A DNA stretch of 64,000 nt. Origin: Candidatus Aminicenantota bacterium (GTDB lineage: Bacteria; Acidobacteriota; Aminicenantia; Aminicenantales; Aminicenantaceae). The translations under genes and the position numbers were made by a program. Positions 45,613 to 55,526 of the stretch are shown here, in pieces; position 1 is the first letter of the stretch, and each line of letters begins with the position of its first letter. A model generated the notes under the pieces. That model searched no databases and was not told the DNA's origin. It saw only the letters and a list, made by a program, of their open reading frames with translations. Where the stretch lies: contig WVZL01000009.1 in the NCBI GenBank assembly GCA_011772495.1, positions 48,579 to 112,578 on the forward strand, in the 5' to 3' direction.

Positions 45613-46848
45613 CTAACAGCTTAAGATTCGGTGAGCCTCTCTTATTCTTTTCCGGACCGCTACTCCATAAAGGCAAGCCTTCTCGCAGGCACCGCAGTCC
45701 CGGCAGGAAAACGCCGTCTGCTCAGGTTTTAATTTCGAATAGGCTTTCTTGGCTAGAGCCCTCTTATCATAGCCTTCATAATAAGCGAGATAGCGGAGAA
45801 TTTCTGTCGTTTTGACAAAATAGGGGCAGGATTCCTGACAAAGACCGCACATATGACAGAAATCTACAGAATTTTCAGCTACATAGCGAAAGAGATTTTT
45901 ACTCTCTTCTGCAGAGAGAGAGAGGCCTACCACACCCAAGTCTTCTTCCATTTCTTCATAAGTCAGCATTTCTATGACTGCTGAACTTATATTCTTATTC
46001 TCTAAAGCCCATTTCAACATGGCTTGAAAGAGGGACGTGTTACCAGTCTTGTATTTGGCCAGGTTCTGTCTTCTTCCTCCGACTTTGAGCGTTTTCATGG
46101 CAATGATACCCACATCTTTTGAGTGGGCCAAGGAAATGAGATGTCGGATTCCGCTTTCTCCTAGATAATCGTCATAGGTCTTGATTTCTTTTTCTGTATC
46201 TTGGATATCGAAAACGTTATAGCCAAGCTGAATCATATCATAATAACCACATTCAACCGCTTTTTTTACGACTCGATGGTGATTCGTATGACAAGAGAGA
46301 CCCCGGAATCTGTATTTTCCTTGTTTCTTCAATTTCTCGAAGGCTCCGATGACTCTCTCGTCAGTGAGATTCTCTTCATTCCTGGCACCATGAATGAGAA
46401 GCACATCGATATAATCTGTGTCGAGCCTTCGAAGGCTTCCGTTGACGGAATCGATTATGGATTCTTCGTTCCAGTTCCTCCGAAGATGGAATTTAGTTCC
46501 GACCTGGACCTTCTCTCTCCCGATGTTTTTACACAACTTGCCTATCATGCGTTCACTGTTTCCATTCATGTAGGTACACGAAGTATCGATGTAGTTGACT
46601 CCCCTTTCTATGATCTGGCGAAGAAGAGCTTCTTCCGGAACAGGACTTCCCCCCAGAGAGATTTCAGAGACAAAGAGGTTTGTTTTTCCCAAACGACGAT
46701 AGAACATCTCGCCTTTTTTGAGGCGATTATTTTCTTCGTCTCCCAAGAAGGGATTGGCTGAAGCTAGCGTTGCTGAAGAAGTCATGAAGACAAGGTTTTT
46801 CAGGAAGGCACGACGGCTAGGGCAAACACTGAAAGTTTTATTACTCAT
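45613..46848 (-). CDS. Tat-exported aldo/keto reductase with 4Fe-4S domain
   Basis: A 411-residue protein. The N-terminus SRRAFLKNLVFMTSSATLASANP is a twin-arginine signal, indicating folded export. Residues 50-310 are an AKR barrel: GVNYIDTSCTYMNGNSE with catalytic Asp and Tyr, GTKFHL and YIDVLLIHG (Lys, His). The C-terminal ferredoxin-like part has CHMCGLCQESCPY and CRDCGACEKACLYGV, so two clusters are possible. This is typical of clostridial and Aminicenantes-type AKRs that take electrons from iron-sulfur centres. The substrate is unknown. Confidence 0.9.
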   Translation of the reverse strand: MSNKTFSVCPSRRAFLKNLVFMTSSATLASANPFLGDEENNRLKKGEMFYRRLGKTNLFVSEISLGGSPVPEEALLRQIIERGVNYIDTSCTYMNGNSERMIGKLCKNIGREKVQVGTKFHLRRNWNEESIIDSVNGSLRRLDTDYIDVLLIHGARNEENLTDERVIGAFEKLKKQGKYRFRGLSCHTNHHRVVKKAVECGYYDMIQLGYNVFDIQDTEKEIKTYDDYLGESGIRHLISLAHSKDVGIIAMKTLKVGGRRQNLAKYKTGNTSLFQAMLKWALENKNISSAVIEMLTYEEMEEDLGVVGLSLSAEESKNLFRYVAENSVDFCHMCGLCQESCPYFVKTTEILRYLAYYEGYDKRALAKKAYSKLKPEQTAFSCRDCGACEKACLYGVAVRKRIREAHRILSC

Positions 46849-46862
46849 AAAGGGGATCCATT

Positions 46863-47750
46863 TTAGAGTAGTTTTGTCTTTTTTAGTATCTTTTCCATCT
46901 CCATTTTTCCCTTTTCATCAAGGGGAAGAAGGGGGGAGCGAGGCAGCCCTCCGAAATAACCCAGCAGGTCAAGACTATGTTTGATCCCAGGAATGCCAAA
47001 AGTTTCAATGATGGCTTTGTTGAGAGGAGCCAATCTCGGCTGGAGTTCTAAAGCCTGTTCTCTTTTTCCCTCCAGGAATAAATTGTAAAGCTGAACGCAT
47101 TCGGCAGGCGCAAGATCTGCCAGAGCAAGAATTCCGCCCCTGGCCCCAAGCTGGAGGCCTGGGAAAAAGACACTCGCGGCACCAGTGAGAAAGCTGAAGT
47201 TGGAGGCGAGGTGAGGTCTCACCTCTTCCAAGAAATCTAAATTTCCCGAACTTTCTTTGATCCCGACAATATTGGAGTGCTTAGAGAGCTCAAAAAGAAG
47301 GTTGCTCTCTATGGATATTCCGGTGTTACGGGGGATGTTGTAGATGATTATCGGAGTTTTGGATTGGTCAGCGATTGATAAATAATAGTTTTTTAAAGCT
47401 TCTCGGTTCATGAAAGACTTGAAATAATAAGGCGTTCTTACCAAAGCGGCATCAATACCCAGTTCTGCCATCCTGTTCGTAAAATCGAGGGTGATTTTAG
47501 CGGATTCTCGAGCTGTTCCGACGATGATTTTCTTCCCTTGAGCAGCACTCTCTCTAGCAGCCATGACCATTTTCTCTGATTCTTCATCAGTGAGAAAGAC
47601 ACTCTCTCCAGTCGAGCCCAGAACCACGTATCCGGATAGGCCGAATCGATTATATTTTTGGATGTTTTCCTTGAGTTTTTCAGGCGAAATCTTATCATCA
47701 AGAAAAGGAGTGGTAAGGGCAGGAAAAACTCCTTTGAAACTTCTACTCAT
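46863..47750 (-). CDS. DapA/NanA-family aldolase
   Basis: A 295-residue TIM-barrel lyase. ALTTPF opens the barrel; GSTGESVFLTDEE is the pyruvate carboxylate site; YNIPRNTG provides the Tyr; GIKESSGNL carries the Schiff-base lysine. It may be dihydrodipicolinate synthase, N-acetylneuraminate lyase, KDG aldolase or 4-hydroxy-2-oxoglutarate aldolase; sequence alone does not choose. It lies 14 bp upstream of the AKR gene in the same direction, so co-transcription is likely. Confidence 0.9.
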   Translation of the reverse strand: MSRSFKGVFPALTTPFLDDKISPEKLKENIQKYNRFGLSGYVVLGSTGESVFLTDEESEKMVMAARESAAQGKKIIVGTARESAKITLDFTNRMAELGIDAALVRTPYYFKSFMNREALKNYYLSIADQSKTPIIIYNIPRNTGISIESNLLFELSKHSNIVGIKESSGNLDFLEEVRPHLASNFSFLTGAASVFFPGLQLGARGGILALADLAPAECVQLYNLFLEGKREQALELQPRLAPLNKAIIETFGIPGIKHSLDLLGYFGGLPRSPLLPLDEKGKMEMEKILKKTKLL

Positions 47751-47845
47751 CCTAGAGTCACCTCTTACTCTAACCTCGCCAGGTTCTGATATATAAATTC
47801 AATCATAAACTTTGAGGATGGAGATACTTCGAAAAGACAGAGTCA

Positions 47846-48211
47846 TTACTCTTCGATTTCTCTCATTTGTTCTTCACTCAGACCAAAATAGTGGCCGATT
47901 TCATGATGGACGACTTCTCTCACTTTCTTTTTTATCTGTTCCTCGGTTGAGCATATAGCTTCGATAGGATTTTGATAGATAACGATGACATCAGGAGGAA
48001 TATTTCCGTAATAAGGACCTCGGTGTTTCAAAGGGACACCATGATAGTGGCCCAGGATTGAGCTTAAGCGCGGGCTGCCGGTCCGATTATAAGTATCTCT
48101 TGAAGGTTGACTTTCCACAATAACAGCCAGGTTGTCTAGATATTTCTTGAACTTAGGTGGAAGTTCGGCCAGGGCTTGTTCTACCAGTTTTTCGAATTCT
48201 TCTTTCCTCAT
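47846..48211 (-). CDS. Small zincin-like metallopeptidase family protein
   Basis: A 121-residue cytosolic protein of the DUF1025 type. The single motif VVHHEIGHYFGLSEEQM (HExxHxxGL...M) gives zinc-binding His residues and the minimal zincin fold; NLAVIVESQPS and DVIVIYQNPIEA are the family's strands. The function is not known. It is followed, after 22 bp, in the other direction of reading by the cobO gene upstream; both are on the minus strand, so they can share a transcript. Confidence 0.88.
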   Translation of the reverse strand: MRKEEFEKLVEQALAELPPKFKKYLDNLAVIVESQPSRDTYNRTGSPRLSSILGHYHGVPLKHRGPYYGNIPPDVIVIYQNPIEAICSTEEQIKKKVREVVHHEIGHYFGLSEEQMREIEE

Positions 48212-48233
48212 AGGATATTCCCAGGCTCGGCTC

Positions 48234-48800
48234 TTATTTCTCTATTCCTTCTCTAGCCCTCACTCCCTTCTTAGAATAGTGTTTTTTCTCTTTCATCTCA
48301 GTGACCAAATCGGCTCTTCTCAAGAATGATGAGGGCGCGTATCGTCCAGTTAGAATGATTTCTACGCTTTCGGGTTTCTGGTCGATAAAGGACAGAACCT
48401 CTTTTTCAGTTAAGAGGTTAAAATAAACAGCCACGTTGATTTCATCCAAGATAATGATTCTGTATTTTAAAGAAAGCATGGCCTCGAGGCATTTCTTCAA
48501 GCCTCTTTTGGCTTTTTTGATGTCCTCTTCATCTGGGTCTTTAGTCACATGGATGAAACCCTTGCGGCCGAATTGCTCGATGGTGATGTAGGGTGCCAGG
48601 TTTTTAACCGCGAAAAGCTCTCCATACATTTGTCCTTTGAGGAATTGTCCGATGTATACTCTCTGCTTATGTCCCGCTGCCCGCACAGCAAGTCCTAAGG
48701 CGGCTGTGGTTTTTCCCTTTCCGCTTCCTGTATAAACTTGGATGTAGCCCTTAAATTTGGCTTTCGGGCTTTTCATAGATTCTCTATTCTCCGGAGCCAT
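48234..48800 (-). CDS. cobO: Cob(I)yrinic acid a,c-diamide adenosyltransferase
   Basis: A 188-residue CobA/CobO/BtuR protein. VYTGSGKGKTTAALGLAVRAAGH is the ATP P-loop and helix; IILDEINVAVYFNLL is the following Walker-like strand and EIILTGRYAPSSFLRRADLVTEM ends the fold. It adds the 5'-deoxyadenosyl group to corrinoids. A B12-fold protein at 18.1 kb is the only other B12-linked gene here, so the cell at least makes adenosylcobalamin from scavenged or synthesised corrinoid. An ATG eight codons in is an alternative start. Confidence 0.93.
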   Translation of the reverse strand: MAPENRESMKSPKAKFKGYIQVYTGSGKGKTTAALGLAVRAAGHKQRVYIGQFLKGQMYGELFAVKNLAPYITIEQFGRKGFIHVTKDPDEEDIKKAKRGLKKCLEAMLSLKYRIIILDEINVAVYFNLLTEKEVLSFIDQKPESVEIILTGRYAPSSFLRRADLVTEMKEKKHYSKKGVRAREGIEK

Positions 48801-48893
48801 CTTTCTTAAACTTTTGTCCTTCCTAACTATATTTTAATCCCCTCAGGGAGTCAACAGAAAACAGCCGACCCCTAGTTTGACCGCTAATTTTAA

Positions 48894-50195
<1,302 letters not shown>

Positions 50196-50235
50196 AAACT
50201 CGCTCAATTGACTTGCTCGCCTTTGTTTTTACGGA

Positions 50236-50241
50236 TAAAAT
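50236..50241 (+). promoter_or_regulatory. -10 element of tRNA-Ser(UGA)
   Basis: TAAAAT ends eight bases before the tRNA 5' end; a weak TTGCTC lies 17 bp upstream. Confidence 0.45.
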
Positions 50242-50249
50242 AGCTCCTT

Positions 50250-50336
50250 GGAGGGATGGCCGAGTGGTTTAAGGCGGCGGTCTTGAAAATCGCTTCCCGA
50301 GCAATCGGGACGGGGGTTCGAATCCCTCTCCCTCCG
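50250..50336 (+). tRNA. tRNA-Ser (anticodon UGA)
   Basis: An 87 nt class II tRNA. Acceptor GGAGGGA pairs with TCCCTCC and the discriminator is G. The anticodon stem GCGGT/ATCGC closes loop CTTGAAA with anticodon TGA. A long variable arm (CTTCCCGAGCAATCGGGACG) is typical of serine tRNA. CCA is not encoded. Confidence 0.95.
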
Positions 50337-50433
50337 TTTTCAGCTTAGAAAGCAAACAGACGTCAGCGATAGATGACTCTGATCCAAAAATCCGGGTATG
50401 GCGTCTTATTCCCAGCAACTGTGATTAAGGATT

Positions 50434-50461
50434 TTGAATATTTTTTGAAAAATGATAGAAT
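50434..50461 (+). promoter_or_regulatory. Promoter of tRNA-Ser(GCU)
   Basis: TTGAAT (50434-50439), 16 bp spacer, TAGAAT (50456-50461), about 23 bp before the tRNA. Confidence 0.5.
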
Positions 50462-50484
50462 GGCTTTAGCCGCCAAGGAAACAC

Positions 50485-50578
<94 letters not shown>

Positions 50579-50591
50579 TTTTTTCCTCCTT

Positions 50592-51635
50592 TCATTCCAG
50601 TTGTTGACTGAAATGCAGCAAGGTATTTACGATTTCCTCGTGGCTGAGAGAGGTGACATCTTGAGGGGAATCGACTATCCGGAAGTTAAAGAAGGGGCAG
50701 TTCCCATCATACCAGTGCTCGGCGAATTCCCTTCCGAGGGTTTTCCTCTTTTCTTCTTCTTTTTCATCGAGAAGAGAACCAAGGCCTTTAAGGTTGACTC
50801 CTTTTCTGGGATCAACTCCAAGGATGTACCGGTTGTTCCCAAAGTTAGTCATGAGCAGCGTGAATCCTTCCCCGAGAGGAGAATTCTCTCGGTCTCGCCG
50901 GGCCCATTCCTTGGAGAGGAAACTTCGTGGATTTTTGATGATAAGCCCGTCAACTTTTTTCTTTCCCTGTCCTGAAGTCAAAGGCAAATAGAGACTTACT
51001 CTATGTCCGCGATGAAGGTCTGAGAGGTAATTGAAATAATCACCATCGGTTTTTCTCATGGCCTTTTCATACCTATCGATCCCTGAGAAAAGGACTCTGT
51101 TCTGGAAAAAGTCATACCCTTCATCTGATTTGGAATACAGAAAATTCATGAATGTTAATCCTTCCTTCATGCGTTCTAGATTTGCTTCTTCTTCATCTTT
51201 TCTGATCCAAGTAAAGAGGGCTCTAAGAATAGAGTAGGGGGTAGAGGATAGGTCAATTTCCTCTGGCAAGGAAGCAGAATCGACCATCTTGGTGTAGGCA
51301 GCTATCTTTTCCAGGGAAGAGTCAAGTTTCCCTTTCACTATGAGTTTTAGGGCGAGAAAGGCAGAGGAGACAGCATCAAAATCAGGAAAGCGGTGGGTGA
51401 TGATACGGAGTTTTTTGGCTTCTCCTTCTTGGGAGGAGATCTCTTCTTTTTTGATGTGGTCGAGGACAAGATCAGGATATTTGGCGATTAAAGAGGCGGT
51501 GCATTCGGGTTCGGCCTGGGGATGGTGATGGTCGATAACACCAGGCACTGTTTTCATTCCCACATCTAGAGCCAAGGTATTCTGCTCGGGATTTAAATTT
51601 TCTCCGTATTTAACAAATTGATACACGACATCCAT
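50592..51635 (-). CDS. DHH-superfamily-like protein with rearranged motifs
   Basis: A 347-residue soluble protein. THRFPDFDAVSSAFLALKL (residues 80-98) is the DHH-superfamily motif I (HxxPDxDAxxSxxAL, metal ligands His81, Asp85, Asp87). ALDVG (Asp24) and VIDHHHP (Asp35-His38) look like motifs II and III, yet they come before motif I rather than after it. The region from 100 to 345 has no clear match. DHH proteins hydrolyse phosphodiesters or pyrophosphate. It closes head-on to the second tRNA-Ser and is followed at nine bases by mutY on the same strand, so an operon with a repair enzyme is likely. Confidence 0.6.
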   Translation of the reverse strand: MDVVYQFVKYGENLNPEQNTLALDVGMKTVPGVIDHHHPQAEPECTASLIAKYPDLVLDHIKKEEISSQEGEAKKLRIITHRFPDFDAVSSAFLALKLIVKGKLDSSLEKIAAYTKMVDSASLPEEIDLSSTPYSILRALFTWIRKDEEEANLERMKEGLTFMNFLYSKSDEGYDFFQNRVLFSGIDRYEKAMRKTDGDYFNYLSDLHRGHRVSLYLPLTSGQGKKKVDGLIIKNPRSFLSKEWARRDRENSPLGEGFTLLMTNFGNNRYILGVDPRKGVNLKGLGSLLDEKEEEKRKTLGREFAEHWYDGNCPFFNFRIVDSPQDVTSLSHEEIVNTLLHFSQQLE

Positions 51636-51643
51636 TTTCTATT

Positions 51644-52726
51644 CTATGCCTGATGTTTTATTTTTTCTCTTTGTTCCAAGAATTTAATAATTTTTGCACT
51701 TCCAGAGGGAACAGGATAACGACGTATTGCCCTGAGTGTGACCCAGCGCTGTCTGGTGTTGAAGCGAGGTTCGCTTTTTAAGCGGCATTCATAGGCGTAG
51801 AGGTCAACCTGGAACTGAGTATAAGCATGGTGGACTTTGGTGAGGAATTTCTTCTCTGCTACCTCTGCAGAGAGTTCTTCTTTTATTTCTCTATCCAAAG
51901 CCTGTTCCAGGCTTTCGCCGGTTGCTCTTTTTCCGCCAGGGAATTCCCAGAGTTCTGCCAACAGGCCAGAAGAAGGTCTTTTTTGAATCAAGATTTGGCT
52001 GTTCTTCCGTATGATTCCGACCACAGCTTCGATCTTTTTATAATTCCTCTTCTTCGGAGGAGGGATGACCTCCTGCTCGCCTGTCTGATAGGCCTGGCAA
52101 AATTCGGTGACTGGGCAGAGAAGACAGCGAGGATTCTTTGGCCTGCAGACAAGAGCTCCGAGCTCCATCAGGGCTTGATTGAAATGACACGATTTTTTCA
52201 GAGGAAGCTGAGTCTGGAGAAAGGGGAGTAGAGCCTTGTCGTCTGGGGAGGCTTTCTGTCGAATCCTTCTTAGTCTGATAATAACCCGGCGCACATTGGC
52301 ATCCACAACTGGATAAGTTTTATCGAAAGCGAAGCTCATGATAGCCGCTGTCGTGTAAGGGCCGAAGCCGGGCAACTTCTTCAATTCATCATAATCTGAT
52401 GGAATTTTCCCTTCGAATTTATCTTTCATTATTCTCGAAGCTTTATGAAGGTTTCTAGCTCTTTGATAATAGCCCAATCCCTGCCAGGCCTTAAGGACCC
52501 TCTGGAGAGGAGCCCGGCTTAGTGATTCCATATCTGGAAACAGTTTCTCCCATTTCCTGTAATAAGGCAGAACTGCCTGAACAGTGGTCTGTTGGAGCAT
52601 GATTTCAGAAATCCAGATCTTATAGGGATCCTGTGTCTCGCGCCAGGGAAGTTTCCGGTGATGATCCCGAAACCAGTGGAGTAATCTTATTCGAAATTCG
52701 TTTATTCTTTGATTTTGGCTTGACAT
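51644..52726 (-). CDS. mutY: A/G-specific adenine DNA glycosylase
   Basis: A 360-residue MutY. The helix-hairpin-helix region has LPGFGPYTTAAIMSFAFDK with the catalytic Asp following in YPVVDANVRRVI. The 4Fe-4S loop is CRPKNPRCLLCPVTEFC (C-x6-C-x2-C-x5-C). The C-terminal NUDIX-like domain (IQKRPSSGLLAELWEFPGGKR, then REIKEEL) reads 8-oxoG. It excises adenine paired with 8-oxoguanine. The ATG at 52726 is preferred to a TTG two codons upstream, but neither has a good ribosome site. Confidence 0.95.
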   Translation of the reverse strand: MSSQNQRINEFRIRLLHWFRDHHRKLPWRETQDPYKIWISEIMLQQTTVQAVLPYYRKWEKLFPDMESLSRAPLQRVLKAWQGLGYYQRARNLHKASRIMKDKFEGKIPSDYDELKKLPGFGPYTTAAIMSFAFDKTYPVVDANVRRVIIRLRRIRQKASPDDKALLPFLQTQLPLKKSCHFNQALMELGALVCRPKNPRCLLCPVTEFCQAYQTGEQEVIPPPKKRNYKKIEAVVGIIRKNSQILIQKRPSSGLLAELWEFPGGKRATGESLEQALDREIKEELSAEVAEKKFLTKVHHAYTQFQVDLYAYECRLKSEPRFNTRQRWVTLRAIRRYPVPSGSAKIIKFLEQREKIKHQA

Positions 52727-52813
52727 CTCCAAGAGGACATACTTCTATACCACGATTTTGTCCTTTTGGCAAAAAACAGAATAGGAACTAGACGTTATGT
52801 CGGGTAGCGTTTC

Positions 52814-53142
52814 TTAAGGTTGAATATCTAAATCAGGATCAGCTGTCAATCTCTTTCCATTGTATATGACTTCAACTGAATATTTGAACTTTATTAATTT
52901 CTTTTTCAGCTTCGCTTCTTGTGTAGCAACTTCTCCTTCTGTTGCATCTGTCTCATACTTTTTTTTGGCTTTTTTGGCTGCTCTTTTTGCCTTTAATTTT
53001 TTTTCCTTTAAGGGCTTCTTGTCGCCGAAATCAACGCTGAATTCATAATCGCTTATCTATATTTTCAATCAAAATTTCGATGGGAATAGTTTCATCAGCA
53101 AGGGCAATGAGTTTCTTTGATAAAAAAGAAATTCAATTAGCT
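52814..53142 (-). pseudogene. Frameshifted remnant of an unidentified small gene
   Basis: The 500 bp between mutY and the RsbW-like gene has no intact gene, but the minus strand shows coding-like sequence split between frames. One frame gives KLIALADETIPIEILIENID and stops at about 53045. An adjacent frame continues with SDYEFSVDFGDKKPLKEKK, a Lys/Ala-rich stretch and LIKFKYSVEVIYNGKRL, then TADPDLDIQP and a stop at 52814-52816. A further shift at a T6 run near 53125 would extend it upstream. No ATG opens the second frame. It is either a decayed gene or a real gene with base-call errors in this contig. Confidence 0.45.
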
Positions 53143-53300
53143 CGATGAGTATTCAGACTTTACCTCAGGAAACGAGAAATATCTTAAAAAGAATTTAGGG
53201 AAAAATAAATTTGTCAGTCAAATAACCTTCTCATTTGATTAACTTTTTGATAAAATCTCAGGCTAGTTTTATTAATACCTGCGGAAGATTGTTGCGCTCA

Positions 53301-53735
53301 ATGACAGACAAATTAAGAGTCAAGAATGATATGGCCGAGGTGGACAGAATCAGAGTTTTTTTGAAGGAAAACCTCAAGGAATCGAATCTCTCGGATAAAG
53401 ATTTTTATAGAATTGAAGTCTCCATTCTGGAAATCGTATTGAATATCATCCGGTACGCCTATCCCGATGAGGAAGGGGATATTTTAATCAGCACCTGGCA
53501 GAAAGAGGGTAAGGTATTCTTCGAAATCAGAGACAACGGCATTCCCTTTGATCCCAGAAGCGCAGAGCTCCCTGATATAAAAGAGCTCATCAGGAATGAG
53601 AAAGTGGGAGGATTAGGAATCTTCCTTTCCCGCAAGCTGATGGACGGTTTTGAGTATAAAAGGGAAAGTGATCAGAATATTTTAACTATGTATAAAAAAA
53701 TCGAAGAGGCTAAGGCCTCGGATTCTTCAGTATAA
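53301..53735 (+). CDS. RsbW/SpoIIAB-like anti-sigma factor or serine kinase (HATPase)
   Basis: A 144-residue GHKL ATPase domain protein. The N-box is EIVLNIIRYAYP, the G1 box EIRDNGIPFDP and the G2 box GGLGIFLSRKLMD. Such proteins phosphorylate STAS antagonists and bind sigma factors or other outputs. The frame is open upstream to a TTG at 53235, but the residues there do not look like the family, whose N-terminus starts at MTDKLRVKNDMAEVDRIRVFL. A STAS gene is 6 kb away at 59.8 kb. It ends tail-to-tail with the first kinase-like gene, overlapping by nine bases. Confidence 0.85.
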   Translation: MTDKLRVKNDMAEVDRIRVFLKENLKESNLSDKDFYRIEVSILEIVLNIIRYAYPDEEGDILISTWQKEGKVFFEIRDNGIPFDPRSAELPDIKELIRNEKVGGLGIFLSRKLMDGFEYKRESDQNILTMYKKIEEAKASDSSV

Positions 53736-54554
53736 AACTTTATCCTCCCCGACTTTCTTGATCCGATCATCGAGCCATTTGAGTATAAGGTCTCTGCGAA
53801 CCAGGATAGCTTCGATTTCTTTATCGGTCAGATATTCCCCGACTACATCCTTTATAATCTCAAAATTCAGAACCTTCAATTTCTCTACAAAAACACGAGG
53901 AAGCTCCTTCATGAGCTTGGGTCCTTCTTTGTGTTTTTCATCGTAGAGGAGTTTATCGGTGAATTTTTTTGAGGTTCGGAATGAACGGGAGTGATCGATG
54001 AGGATAAGACGCCAATCCTTGGTGATGAGTATATTCCCCTGGTGCCTGTCTTCATTGGCGATCAAATTATCAAAGGCGCGGTGCAAATAGGTGGCCCTGT
54101 TGAAATAGAAGACTTTGTAGGACGGAACCTTAATATTTTCCCTTGCTTTCTTTCTCAGGTCCATCTCTGCTGTCACCCAGATTTGGCAGGAGCCTCGATT
54201 TCCCTGAAACCTTCTTTCGGCGGTAGGTGGAACCATGTTCAATCCTAAATACTTATCCAATCTGTAAGCTGCGATTTCCCATCTCCAGTTTTCAATATAC
54301 CCCTTCATCCGGCCTTCTGCATCTTTCCATAAGGCGTCATTTTTGATTCCGTCTTTTTCTAAAGTCAATCTCCAGGGCTGAGTCACGGCTTCTCGACCAC
54401 CCAACTGCACTTTGCCCACGACTTCTGCATTTTGAAGGAAATCTTCCCATTTAGCTCTTTCTGCTATTTCTTCTGGTGTGAACTGGGCTATAGATACGAA
54501 ACTGAATCCTAAGATAGTTATCAAAGCAAAACATATGATGAGTCTTTTTTTCAT
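53727..54554 (-). CDS. Secreted kinase-like protein, paralogue 1
   Basis: A 275-residue protein with a clear signal peptide (residues 1-23). The mature part has EIAAYRLDKYLGLNMVPPT (Glu93, a possible C-helix Glu), NLIANEDRHQGNI (Asp169, Arg170, His171, Asn174, a DRHxxN catalytic loop) and LILIDHSRSF (Asp187, metal-binding equivalent of DFG). These match the active sites of PI3/PI4-kinase- and FAM20-type proteins, only remotely. It is shorter than HipA and lacks its N-terminal domain. Similar to the two other copies (54.6 and 57.3 kb). The target is unknown. AAGGAGG precedes the ATG; it is last in the minus-strand run. Confidence 0.7.
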   Translation of the reverse strand: MKKRLIICFALITILGFSFVSIAQFTPEEIAERAKWEDFLQNAEVVGKVQLGGREAVTQPWRLTLEKDGIKNDALWKDAEGRMKGYIENWRWEIAAYRLDKYLGLNMVPPTAERRFQGNRGSCQIWVTAEMDLRKKARENIKVPSYKVFYFNRATYLHRAFDNLIANEDRHQGNILITKDWRLILIDHSRSFRTSKKFTDKLLYDEKHKEGPKLMKELPRVFVEKLKVLNFEIIKDVVGEYLTDKEIEAILVRRDLILKWLDDRIKKVGEDKVLY

Positions 54555-54619
54555 CTTTTATCCTCCTTTTCCAGCGAGATTTCTCATGAATCTATTTGAA
54601 ATAAAGAATAATGCCAGCT

Positions 54620-55441
54620 TTAATACAAGACCTTTCCTTCGCCTTTTTCTTTTATCATTTCCTCGATTTCTTTCAAAAGCAGCTCTTTTCGAATAAGGAT
54701 GGCCTTGATTTCTTTGTCTTTCAGATAGGGTCCTACAGCATTTTTTATTAACTCATAATTTAGCGCCTTCACTTTTTCCACAAATTCCCGAGGAAGGACT
54801 CTGAAAAGCTTGGCGCCCTTTAGGCCATCCTTTCCGAACATGAGTTGCTGAGTGAATTTCTTAGAGGAACGAAAGGAGCGAGAATGGTCGATAAGAATCG
54901 TACGCCAATCTTTGGTGTAGCGAATATTCTCCTGAGTTCGGTCTTCGTTGGCGATCAAGCTATCAAAAGCTCTGGTTAGGTATTTCATTTTGCTCCAATT
55001 GTCTATTTTAGAAGGAGGGATGTCAATTTTTTGCTCCATCCTATCGAGGTCACTCATTTCCAGCGCGACCCATAACTGGAGAGAGCCTTTTTTTCCCTTG
55101 AATTCTCTTTCGACCGTGGGGGGAATCAGATTTAATCCTAGTAGCTTGTCCATCTCATAAGCGGCAATTTCATACTGCCATCCTTCCAGAAATCCGTACA
55201 TCCTGCCGCTCGGATTTTTCCAGGCACCCGATGCTTCTCTATCTCCTTTTTTCAAGAAAAGCCTTTTAGGTTTAGTAACACCTTCTCCTATGTCCCTGTC
55301 TTCAACAATTTCTGCGGTCTTGAGGAATTCTTCCCATACCTGCCTCTGGGTAATCTCTGGCGGAGTGAATTGCGCATTGACCGCAAAGCTTTGAGCAATG
55401 AATAGGAACAGAATTAAGGCCATAAAAAATTTTCGCTTCAT
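54620..55441 (-). CDS. Secreted kinase-like protein, paralogue 2
   Basis: A 273-residue protein with a signal peptide (residues 1-23) and a Lys-rich N-terminal region. It has the same layout as paralogue 1: EIAAYEMDKLLGLNLIPPTVERE, SLIANEDRTQENI (Asp167, Arg168, Asn172; Thr replaces the usual His) and TILIDHSRSF (Asp185). Long stretches (NEDR, IDHSRSFRSSKKFT) are the same in both. GGAG lies about nine bases before the ATG. It starts 85 bases after the Npt-type transporter stop on the same strand, so the two are probably co-transcribed. Confidence 0.7.
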   Translation of the reverse strand: MKRKFFMALILFLFIAQSFAVNAQFTPPEITQRQVWEEFLKTAEIVEDRDIGEGVTKPKRLFLKKGDREASGAWKNPSGRMYGFLEGWQYEIAAYEMDKLLGLNLIPPTVEREFKGKKGSLQLWVALEMSDLDRMEQKIDIPPSKIDNWSKMKYLTRAFDSLIANEDRTQENIRYTKDWRTILIDHSRSFRSSKKFTQQLMFGKDGLKGAKLFRVLPREFVEKVKALNYELIKNAVGPYLKDKEIKAILIRKELLLKEIEEMIKEKGEGKVLY

Positions 55442-55526
55442 TTTCTCATCTCCCTCTCAAAGCTTTCCCGCCAAATTTTCTAATACTATAAATCTATTTT
55501 TTTTGAAAATCAAATAAAGTTATGTT

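Noticed and set aside
53727-55441. Kinase-like paralogues as HipA-type toxins
   Set aside because: Both have signal peptides, lack the HipA N-terminal domain, and no HipB-like antitoxin is nearby.
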